Assembly: GCA_022702545.1 (NCBI GenBank)
Contig: JAHRBC010000002.1
Span: 8,866,001 to 8,930,000 of the forward strand
Origin: Phycomyces nitens
Lineage: Eukaryota; Mucoromycota; Mucoromycetes; Mucorales; Phycomycetaceae
DNA length: 64,000 bases
Reading direction: 5' to 3'
The notes below the pieces were generated by a model that saw only the letters and a list, made by a program, of their open reading frames with translations, did not search any database and was not told the DNA's origin. Positions 54,501-63,322 of this stretch are shown here, one piece after another (position 1 is the stretch's first letter; each line of letters opens with the position of its first letter). Both the position numbers and the translations under genes were made by a program.

Positions 54501-54628
54501 AAGCTTCTTACAATATCATTGGTGATATGTCTTCGGTATGTTTGAGTTGATACCATGACAAAGCCTCTGCTATTAGAAGAGCATATAGCACACTTGCATT
54601 CGACTTGATTGTTTGAGTAGCTGGACAT
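51594..54628 (-). pseudogene. tnp2: Element F Tnp2-family transposase with one nonsense codon
   Basis: Spliced complement(51594..54091, 54145..54219, 54336..54407, 54484..54628), 2790 nt, phase-1 introns. Exon 1: C11-x-C-x2-C-x17-H34. The large exon is close to B: FVACGDCHKTYLES, LTMNIDWFQPF, VACDIPAARKTCGF, NACHKCNRQF, CTIIDPMHNLFLGTAKRM, and ILPVHRILLSVA near the C-terminus. TAG at 52757-52755 replaces the Trp of DEWKSW, a single G-to-A-type change on the coding strand. Otherwise open (930 codons). A Thr-Ala-Thr repeat near 52240-52310 is encoded by TGGCAG-type repeats. Readthrough or a repaired allele would give a full protein. Confidence 0.93.
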
Positions 54629-55213
54629 ATTGATTTTTAATAGTCTTTTTAATTGACAAGAAAGGCAAATGGCTCAGGAACATATTTTAATATATATCAT
54701 TTTTAGAATATCAACTGCCAAAATGACATAGCTAGCATTGACGCCCAAAACTGGGATTTGTCTATAAGCAGAAATAGTTGTCTCATTCCTGGTTACAGGA
54801 TTGTGAACATGTGTTTGTTTATATGCCTTTTATAATATACGTCATTACATCTCTCTTACAGAACTGACATCACTTATAATAAATCGAAAAGAGAAATATA
54901 TACTCTTTAAGCAATTAATTATTTCAAAAGGGGTTTTACAATAATAAACTAGATGTTATCTTGTAAAAAATCTTATTTGCTTATAAAAATCACTATTCTA
55001 ATTGATTCTGCGACATAGTTACAAGGAGTATAAATTACTTACAAACGAATATCATGCCTAAAAGACTCTACTTTATTATTCTATCCAATAGAACATATTG
55101 AATATTATAATCGCCGTCAAAAATAAAAAAGTTTATTATGTTTAACTTCAGTCTACTAATGGTAAGATAATACAGTAGTTTGCTATAAATGAAACCACTC
55201 AATTTTTGTAGTG

Positions 55214-55450
55214 TCATCAGGCAATGAGGTAGTTGTAGTACCATAGAAAGGGCTCGTAAGTTTTTAGGCAACCTTGTTTATTGAAATGAGCATTTTATTT
55301 GGTGTTAAAGATGTTGCGCATTTTTGAGAAAAATAATTTTTCGCCTGTGTGAACAAAACGGTAGTTATGCTACCATTTTTTTGAAACAATTTTTTTGTTT
55401 TTGACATTATTAGCCATTTTATTTTATTTTATTTGGTATTGATATTTATA
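55214..55450. repeat. 317-bp repeat, second copy, remainder after element F
   Basis: TCATCAGGCAATGAGGTAG onward matches 41229-41460, then diverges after ATATTTAT. The hairpin loop is inverted relative to copy 1: GGTAGTTATGCTACC here, GGTAGCATAACTACC there. Confidence 0.9.
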
Positions 55451-55477
55451 AAGAAAGAAAAAAGAAAAAGAAAATTT

Positions 55478-56355
55478 TTATAAAGTGGCAAGATTACCCC
55501 TGGTCACATGCAGATTGTCATTAAACACATAATATGATGCAATGATAAAGAACTGATTACTACTCGGAGGGTACTGGATGAGCCCAACTTGATGCTGAAT
55601 GTCATCCACATTAACAGCATATTTTGGCTGGGTTGTTTGTCCAGTTGAGCTGTGTGACCGCCGTATTACAATTGGCACAGATGAGTCATGGGCTGCTGTA
55701 CCATGCTCTTTCATCACTTCAACAAATGCCAGAAAGTGTGGTGTGCCATCAACCTCTTTATGCTCAAAATAAAATTCCACGGTGCCAACAAACTAGCTTT
55801 GAATAGTTATATTGCGACGGCTAGATAAAAATATAAAAAATGCGAGTGATCTCTATTTTGTATTTTGACTAATACCAATACTCACTTTCTGTATGGACAG
55901 GTGAACATCACATGATGATTGCCACGTCTGGTCTCGTTTTTTATTCTTCGGTACATACATGAAGAATGTACGGTTGAATTTTTCCAAAGACGAGAAGCAA
56001 CAACAATCGTCGGGTCATCAAGTTCAATACTGTCCATACCACTGTTTTGCACATAGTACTTTGCCAAAGTATTCTTGACAACAGGGCTGCTGACACCTTC
56101 CAAGTCATCATCATTCAAACTGGCATGTCAGTTGAATGGCTCCCATAGCTGGGCAGCACTTACACCATCTGGAAGATCTAAGAAACTTGCTTCATTATAT
56201 GTGGACGGCTGACTTGTACTAGGATAATTCTGAGAGCTGTTTGCTGAACTGACAAAGCTATGAACAGCAAAGCGCTCAACAAGCAAACTGGCATTTCTAC
56301 CACCCTTCAAGTTTGACGTGATAAGCTTGGAGTATACTCTAATTACTTTTTCCAT
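55478..56355 (-). pseudogene. Relic of a multi-exon transposase-like or repeat-encoded protein
   Basis: One minus-strand frame runs from MEKVIRVYSKLITSNLKGG (56355) through LPDGVSAAQLWEPFN, a TGA at 56130-56128, then SLNDDDLEGVSSPVVKNTLAKYY ... HSSCMYRRIKNETRRGNHHVMF (to 55882). After a GTGAGT-AG intron (to about 55797) comes FVGTVEFYFEHKEVDGTPHFL ... DDIQHQVGLIQYPP ... FNDNLHVTRGNL, ending at 55478. The pattern (LWKNSTVHSSCMYRR, then a C-terminal promoter-like VDDIQHQVG) recalls C-terminal parts of Tnp2-type or related fungal transposon proteins, but I cannot name the family. The stop suggests a decayed copy. Confidence 0.45.
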
Positions 56356-56395
56356 GGGTAGGTAAGAGATTATTTGACTAATAATAGCAACAGCA

Positions 56396-56560
56396 GCAAA
56401 GACACTTCTTGGTCAATGATGACAAAATCAACGTACCTGTCATCAATGATTGTGGCCAGTGAGGCACGGCTAGGACAATAGCACTCCACATTTACAAGTG
56501 CAAAAGAATGTGGTGTGCCAAGAATCTTCTTCAAGACACCTTTAAGAGTGCAAACCAGAC
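56396..56560 (-). pseudogene. Second protein relic upstream of the 55.5-kb pseudogene
   Basis: Minus-strand frame KILGTPHSFALVNVECYCPS ... IIDDRYVDFVIIDQE, stopping near 56370. Its G-T-P-H-x-x-A-L-V start resembles GTPHFLAFVEV of the neighbouring relic, so the two may be related modules. No start or splice boundary is clear. Confidence 0.3.
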
Positions 56561-56656
56561 TCGTAAGAGAAAAATAGCAGAGAACAGCCAGGCAAGTTTA
56601 TTAATTAACAAACATTTGAATATACATTATAATTAATACAATATTTTTATTATGTT

Positions 56657-56882
56657 ATAGCAGGAAAGAGCAAGCAGTTCTTTTCTTTCGGAAGATGAGG
56701 TATTTCAAACGGATGACGAGGCTGAATCCCCAATCATGACAGATGTACTATAAGTTAGAGCTTTTTTGTTGCTCATCTATTCTCAATTTAATATTAATAT
56801 AATATTTCTACTGTTTGATATAGGTTTACACCACTAGGAATGAGCAATGAGCCTTCATCTAAGAGAAACAGACTAAGTCTTT
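56657..56882 (+). other. Possible terminal exons of an unidentified plus-strand gene
   Basis: After a TGTTATAG acceptor at about 56657 the frame reads QERASSSFLSEDEVFQTDDE ... PIMTD. A GTACTATAAG donor and GATATAG acceptor near 56822 could join it to a short last exon. It is acidic and short; no upstream exons are found, so it may be a remnant of a transposon linker. Confidence 0.25.
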
Positions 56883-56959
56883 AATATTCTTTAGGCTGCT
56901 CTTATTGGTTCTCTCATATTTTTAGTATATGTTTTAGTGCACTTTTTCTTTTCCTCTTT

Positions 56960-57400
56960 TCCTTTAGCTGTTTTATCTTTGCTTTGGTCCTCTCCTTTGA
57001 AATAAAATCGAATAACTCTCCATCACGTAAGATTGCCACCTTAATAAATGCCCGATTGGCATCTTGTATACCACATCTTCAGCTCTGTTGTTTTTAATCT
57101 AGGAATGAAACACACATCTCGCCCTTTTTCAAGCACCAAAAAAAATGAAATTTTTTTATAGCTGTATTACGCCGAGGTTAGTTTATATTTCTTTTCTTTT
57201 CTTTGCTCTACTTTTTTGAAATAAAACTAAATGACCCTCCCTTATGTAAGGTTGTCAATTACATAAACATCCGATTGGAATCTTGTATACCACATCTTCA
57301 GCTCTGCTATCTTTAATCAAGGAATGAAACACTCATCTCATAATTTTTCAGACACTAAAAAAAGGTGAAAATTTTTTACAGCTATATTACACTAAAGTTT
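56960..57400. repeat. 219-bp tandem duplication
   Basis: TTGTATACCACATCTTCAGC occurs at about 57065 and 57284; surrounding sequence (TTTGAAATAAAA..., GGAATGAAACAC.CATCTC) aligns over about 210 bp on each side with roughly 80 percent similarity by eye. No coding frame spans it. Confidence 0.8.
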
Positions 57401-58040
57401 GTCGTTCCCCACCTCCCCACCTGGGAATTTCTGTAGAATATGCATATTGTTTTCTTAATGATGTACTCATTCTGCCAACTACCATTATATTCGAATTAGT
57501 TTTAAATCTTATGAGCTGACTTTACAGCAATATATTTTCTATGGTAAGAATATTATAATATGTTTACACTCTTTAATTAATCATATTGCGCATTCTCTAT
57601 TCTCCTTCTACTGCATCTAGTATTTACATCTGTACATTTCATATAGTGGCATTAATTCAAGAGATGCTTGGTATACCGATTAACAAGCACAATATATACT
57701 GGTATGCTATCCAAAACAATATGCTTGGTTTATTTGATCGCTTCATTCTCTGACCACAATATTTTTATAGCAATCGATGAAGACCAAAGGCCATCCAAGT
57801 CATAACAACATGTTGTTGGCATCGTGTATAGATTGAGTAAAAGGTTTGTACCATATACGTTTTATAATATTAAATAGTATTTGCTTTTGGTATGTTTCTA
57901 TATTATTATTATATATATTTTAATATTATTTGAAATAAATCAAAATTATAATAAAAAATAAACCATTATTTCAAATAAATGGCAGTAAAAAAAGAATGGG
58001 TGCTAGTATATAAAGTAATATAAAAGAGAGGCTATAGTAT
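57401..58040. other. AT-rich stretch without recognised features
   Basis: No long frame, tRNA or clear repeat found. Several splice-like GGTATGCT and TTTATAG strings occur, but nothing coherent. Confidence 0.5.
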
Positions 58041-58059
58041 ATAAAGAAACGATTTTGGT

Positions 58060-58190
58060 TGGATAAAAAAAACGGTAGCTGTGCCTATTCCTGCCTCATA
58101 ACTACCCTTTTTTTTCGCACTAAAAAAACAGTAACAGCTACCGAAATCGCCTTATACAGAGTCTTTACTACCATTTTTTCCGCCGTAGTG
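58060..58190. repeat. Short hairpin-rich segment ending in a CACTA-like terminus
   Basis: Contains AACGGTAGCTGT ... ACAGCTACCG (inverted pair) and ends, read inward from 58190, CACTACGGCGGAAAAAATGG. The end resembles a CACTA terminus, but no matching left end or target duplication is found. Possibly a miniature element fragment. Confidence 0.35.
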
Positions 58191-58319
58191 ATATATAAAA
58201 GAAACAATGAAAGAACCAGTAAAAGACTAACGAAACTCAACAGAAATATCCCCAAAATGACCGGGCAAAATATAACTGCTCTTCAGAGATCGAGAGCTTA
58301 AACTCAAAAGAATAAAATA

Positions 58320-61300
58320 ACCGTAAAATTGATCGTAAAACTGACTGATGATCTTTATTTCATTAGAAAAGAATGTCTTTTATAGACAAAGAAAATAACT
58401 AAAAGAATAACCGAAAAATGAAATAATAAAATAATAAAATGATGCCATCAAGGCCAAAGGAAAAATATAATAAAAAAAAATACTATAACATAGTAAAGAA
58501 AAGGGTAAGACAAAGAAGTAGGGGAAATAAACTAAAGAAGTACAGAATGGTGCAATCCTGCAAGAAAGTGAGAAAGGATTCACAAAGGAAATATAAAAGG
58601 AAAGAGTATAAAAAAGGAAATAATAAAATGTGATAAAATAAAATAAAGAAAAATTGAAAAGAAAGAGAAATAAAGAAACTCGGGGATCGGCCATCCTTAC
58701 TCGGCTCGGACTTCTTCTTCGGACTGGTCCGGCCTCCGACCCCTCCTAGGCCTGTTCCGGGCCCTTGGTCCGGCTTCATGGTCAAAACCGAACCTGCCCA
58801 CAACACACGTGTCAATAATATGTCAAGTGTTGTGTGAGCGGTTGTAGTGTATTGAGCCAAAATACCAATTGTAATAGCGATGCTTCCTCCAGATCTCAAA
58901 GAATATCGGCAGACTTTAGAAGTAAGGCAAGACAAAATGAAAAAGAAAACAAAAGAGTAGAATTGGATGTTTATTTGACTTGAATTTGGACTTCTTTAAA
59001 TACTACTTCTTAGAGCTATTGTTAGTTTCTAAGAGACAGTCATGGTAACTAGGGGTGATTAGTCATTGCAGCTGGGCGTTGCTTAGCAAGATGGGTTGAC
59101 ATGAGGAGAGATCTTGAAGAAAAAAGAGAGAAGATAATCAGCAACCGATTTTTTGGGATTGCGCAGTTCGAAAGAGACAAGAAAGGGAAAGGAAAAGTGA
59201 TATGGTTTCTACTAGAATTGGGTTGGAAGAGGTGTGATAATAGAAAATATAAATGGAAATACAAGTGTGACAAACAAGAAGAGTTACTATATATAGAAAA
59301 GGTGACTCGAAATAGACTCAAAAAGGGTGTTTCTGGTCGACGGCCGATAACTCCACTACACACGTGACAAATTGACGCGTGTGGTACTTTGTTGTGTGTA
59401 GGAGGTGGACGAGAAAAGAAAGGTATGGGTAGTAATATGGATCGAAATCCGGAATGGAGGAAGAATAGGTTCGAAAAGGAGGAAACGGGTGTAAATAAGA
59501 TAGTCGCTTTGTTACCAAAGTGACTACAAGGACAGGAATAAGAAATGCTTTCACAAAAGTGAGAGCAAAAAGGGGATACAAATAGGATGGATACAAATAT
59601 ATGATATTAACTTCACCACAGGTGAATCAATAACGAAATACAGCACAGGGATACAAATGAGAATAAAAAAAAAAAAAAGGGGTAGTCAATCTTCCAAGAA
59701 GACTTGACTAATACAAATAAAAATATAAAGAACAACCAATCTTCCACGAAGACTTGGTAAGAAACAAAATATAACGGAAGAAATTCACAAGAAAGAATAA
59801 GGATTCAGACAACTTTGTCAGAGAAGAAACTTGTATCAGAATTCGACCTTGTTTATTGAGTGTTTGATTTTGAGATATTTATACTAATTGTTGGATAAAA
59901 TAATATACGATAAAATAATAGAAAGATGTTGTATGAAATCATAAAATAACATACGGAAGAGTTGACAGAAGATTGGATAGAATAGAATCAATAAAAATAA
60001 AAATAATAATAAAACTAAATAAATGAGAAAATTGTTGGGAGATTTGTAGACTTGACTAACGAGAGATTCTTTACCAAAATTGTTAAAGAAGTGTACAACA
60101 AAACACAACACTAAATTTTAGTGTGAGTGGAAATCGAAAGAAAGGGGAAAAGGTTTTGTTAAGGAAAAATTAGAAAAATTGAGAGACAAGAAAAAAAAAT
60201 GTCAAAGGGAAAAGGTGCAAAGGTCTTCGCCCGCCGTCGGCAAATGAAATAAATTGAGGACCACGTCACGACTACCTGCACCGTCAGTGACCTTGGCTAC
60301 CCAAAACGGCCCAAAAATTGGGTTGTGACTGAGGCCGACAACACCACAACACACCGTGTCAAAATATTGACGCGTGTTGAGTTTGTTGTGAGTGAAAACG
60401 AGTCAGAAAAATATAGTAAATTGAATACCTCACGTTGACAATAATGAGGGTGCGATAAAGAATGAATATAACGGGGGTAGAACCGCAATTCAAAGACAGC
60501 AAGAGGACAAAAGAAGAGAAAATAAAGAAATAGACAGAGATATATGAACTTCGCTCGGGACAGTTAGATATATTCTTGACAGCAATGGAAACAGGGAGGA
60601 AGAGATATAATAGGAGAGGGGAACTAGATAATTTCACTCAGGACAATTATTAAAGTTGACAGCAAGGTACTGGGAAGATACAGATTTGGACGGAAAAGGG
60701 AATTGGATGAAAAGAAAAATCAATCTTGGCACGAAGTATGTTTAGGAATTTCTATACAAGACAATTCACTAATTCAGGGACGGAAAATAAGAGAGAGATA
60801 ACTGATGATGTTTATTGATTGAATTTTTAGTCTCTTATATAGACTTCGTAAAATGTTACTTAGTGATAAATGGTGAATTGATTAATAATAAAATATAGGA
60901 ATTGGGTGTGTGAATGAAAAATAGAACAGTATATGAGATAATGGATAAGAATAATAATGACTTTGGGGGGAGAGGTATGAGATGATAAGACAAAATAAGA
61001 TATGATAGTATGAGAAAATGGGATATACAGTGAAGGTGATAATATAAAAATGGAGGACAAATATGATAAGAAAAAATGAGATATGAAAATGTGCAAAGAC
61101 AATGTAGATATGAAGTATGAAGATATGGATAACAGTAATATGATAAAATGAGCAGTGTGAGAGAAAGGACAAAGATATGAAGGGGTATGAATAAAATGAA
61201 GTGCCGATGTGAGAGGGTGTAAAGAGGTAGATAACATGAAGAGAAAGATAAGTGCGCACAGACAGCAACGTGGGGAGAAGGGAAAGGAAGATAGATGACA

Positions 61301-62390
61301 AAAATAGTGTACAATGGATAAATGTGGAAATGGATAGGAGGGGTTTGAAATGAGAGCGAGGGTGACAAATATGGAAAATCAAAGAAGTGCGGAAAAAAGG
61401 GAGATATGGGAAATAAGGTGACTTGCAAATGGAGAAAGGTGACGTTGCCAAGTTGATCAGGATGCTACGTCACACTTTCTAGCAGAGAAGGCCTTGGAAA
61501 AGTCACGTGAAATGGAGAGAAGTGGGCGAAGCTGGAAACCCTACAACACCCGTGTCAATATAACAAGCGTGGGGTTGGTGTGTGTGTGCTCGGTTAACAA
61601 AAAAAAAGATAGGTATAGTTTTTCGGACCGGACCAGAGATACGGACAGGCGGAGAGGGGAAGAGACCAGAGAGAGAGAGAGAGAGAGGGGAAGAGAGAGA
61701 GAGGTTGATTGAACAATGCTAATGCTTCTTTATGACAAATAGTGTATGATCTTATTGTTCTTATCCAAAGAAACAATTGGATTCAGGGACCAAGGAAAAA
61801 AGAAATTAAAGCCGGTAGAATTGATGATGTTTATTGATTTTCTTTCTTACTCTTTTATATGTTTTTTTTTTTTTTTAGAGACAACCTTTTTACAAGTTAT
61901 AATTATTTTTGGGGAGGATTGAAAAGAAAAAAAAAGGTAGAAAACTGTTTTTGGCTATTGATGGACTGATTGTCCTTTTCCTTTTTAAAGTAAATCGTTG
62001 GCTTTTTCCTAAGAAAGAACTACGCCAAGGTCAAGAGACAAAAGGACCTTTGGGGTTTTCTCCAGAAGGTGTCGTGGATGTTTCTTTGGGTTAATTATGG
62101 GAAAAAAGGATCAAATGATTTTTGGGAAAATAAGAATATAAAAAAAGGAAGAATTGTGTTAGGGCAATTAAATAAGGAAAAAGGGTACGAAGGTTTTAAA
62201 TTTGGATAAATGGGTTTTTTGGGAGGGAACAATGAAAACGACCAAGATAAATTTTGGTCGGGGAATAAAGAAGACTCGGACTCCGGGGAAGTCCGGAGTC
62301 CGGAAGGGGTCCGGAGTCCGGGGAAGAAGAAGAAAGGGGAGGAGAGAGGGTTTCAGGGACTTGGCTGAAAAGGCTACCACACACGTGTCA
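58320..62390 (-). repeat. Stack of five diverged LTR-like modules, all minus strand
   Basis: On the minus strand a TATAAAAGA/TATATAAGAG-type box is followed within about 30 nt by AATAAA/AATAAAC and CATCAT at 58345-58385, 58955-59010, 59846-59885, 60800-60845 and 61820-61865. Each is preceded (minus sense) by a motif of the type ACACGTGT-CAA-TATTGAC-CGTGT, at about 58797, 59350, 60339, 61540 and 62374, with GC-rich blocks (TCCGGACTCCGG near 62285, GGTCCGGCC near 58725) between. Spacing 0.6-1.0 kb. The combination suggests solo LTRs from related retroelements. The ORFs in this stretch look spurious. Exact ends were not resolved. Confidence 0.45.
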
Positions 62391-62400
62391 AATATGTGAA

Positions 62401-62473
62401 GCCCGGCTAGCTCAATCGGTAGAGCGTGAGACTCTTAATCTCAAGGTTGGGGGTTCGACCCCCCCGTTGGGCT
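62401..62473 (+). tRNA. tRNA-Lys (anticodon CTT)
   Basis: Acceptor stem GCCCGGC (62401-62407) pairs with GTTGGGC (62466-62472). The D arm is GCTC-AATCGGTA-GAGC. The anticodon arm TGAGA-CTCTTAA-TCTCA has anticodon CTT at 62434-62436. The T arm is GGGGG-TTCGACC-CCCCC. No intron. A-box TAGCTCAATCGG and B-box GGTTCGACC are present for RNA polymerase III. The only certain host gene in the window. Confidence 0.96.
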
Positions 62474-62480
62474 TTTGTTT
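62473..62480 (+). terminator. Pol III terminator of tRNA-Lys
   Basis: TTTTG followed by TTTTT directly after the mature 3' end of the tRNA. Confidence 0.75.
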
Positions 62481-62489
62481 TTGTTATTT

Positions 62490-62930
62490 ATGTCGTTCCT
62501 GATCTATGTCGTGCCTGAATTAATGTCAGCCAATCAGGATGACAATTACACAGAGTTCTCTTTTGAGAACGACGACCGAATTGATTCCCTTTTGCTCTCT
62601 GAAGACCTAGAAGACATTAGTTATAACAAAAGTAGATTAGAAACCGAAACAGACATTTATGATGGCTGAGTGGGTTTAGAAAAGATATAAAAGAGGACAA
62701 TATTTCATTGAATAAAAAGTATCTATCTTCTATCCTCTTTTTACTCTTTTATCCTCGTTTACGATTCCCAGTGGGTTTGACCAATATTGGCTGTGTTATA
62801 GCATTGGAAGAACAACCCAGATCCAAAACGACATCTACACACCCAAGGAGTATTTCGGGTTTTAAAAGCTCAATTCTTTTTGGACATCCATATATAGTAA
62901 TTTTCGGGAGAGTCTTTTGCACCTGTAATA
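62490..62930 (+). repeat. Diverged LTR-like segment with a retroelement-type C-terminal frame, downstream of tRNA-Lys
   Basis: A frame MSFLIYVVPELMSANQDDNY ... LETETDIYDG ends at 62669. It is followed by GATATAAAAGAGG (TATA-like, near 62686), ATTGAATAAAAAGTATC and GATTCCCAGTGGGTTTGAC, which parallel TATAAATAGT, CAATAAAAAGCATC and GATCCCCAGTGGTATTGAT of the gypsy 4 LTR. This suggests a diverged relative of that LTR with a piece of coding sequence before it. The short frame could instead be chance. Confidence 0.45.
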
Positions 62931-62933
62931 TTG

Positions 62934-63322
62934 TGTCAGAGTTGACATCGGTGACCGAAATCGGCTCTTAATAGGTAACCAGTAATGGTTGACCTTGTTG
63001 GGTAAACACTCAGACCTTGCCGATTGGTCTTCTTGCATATGTTTTGGAAAATGTCTCAAATGTCCCAAATGTCTTAGATTGCGAATATCTTGTCAGTATA
63101 TCCTACTGGACAATCATCATCTAAGACATATTAACGTAGCTATACATTTAGCCTTAAATCCGATTATATTTTGTATAAATAGTAAAAGGATTTGTCTCAA
63201 TAAAAAGTATCTATCTATATTCTATCTAAAAACTATTCTCTAAACTTGACGATCCCCAGTGGTATTGATTCTGCGACTTAGTTACAAGTGCCAGAAAAGA
63301 AATACCAGATCGATACTTGACA
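62934..63322 (+). repeat. Gypsy 4-type LTR, probably solo (389 bp)
   Basis: TGTCAGAGTTGACATCGG to GATACTTGACA, closely matching 18489-18873. Flanked by ATTG at 62930-62933 and ATTG at 63323-63326, consistent with a 4-bp target duplication. Note that gypsy 4's internal sequence also starts ATTGG after the LTR, so the right ATTG could instead be internal DNA of a truncated copy. No gag follows. Confidence 0.85.

Larger units (their letters stand above)
48630..55213 (-). mobile_element. CACTA element F (6584 bp)
   Basis: Left end CACTACAAAAGTCTAAGGG; right end (inward) CACTACAAAAATTGAGTGG. TCA duplications at 48627-48629 and 55214-55216. The same target without insertion lies at 41229-41231. 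Contains the divergent frame (minus), gene B (plus) and transposase (minus). Parent type of the deletion derivative G. Confidence 0.97.

Noticed and set aside
27163..55213. One giant 28-kb element bounded by the CACTACAAAAATTGAG ends at 27163 and 55213
   Set aside because: Each of these ends pairs with a nearer CACTACAAAAGTC end (28908 and 48630) with its own target duplication (TAA and TCA), and empty sites exist for both.
58059..58301. 80-aa lysine/threonine-rich plus-strand protein
   Set aside because: Spans hairpin-rich repeat DNA and a CACTA-like end; no homology recognised.
60856..61451. Three overlapping 125-190 aa hydrophobic minus-strand frames
   Set aside because: Purine/pyrimidine-biased low-complexity DNA gives open frames in several phases at once; no motif or splice structure, and it sits in the LTR-like stack.
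62196..62399. Small proteins over the CCGGAGTCCGG block upstream of the tRNA
   Set aside because: Frames are open on both strands because of a short GC-rich palindromic repeat; more likely LTR-internal sequence.
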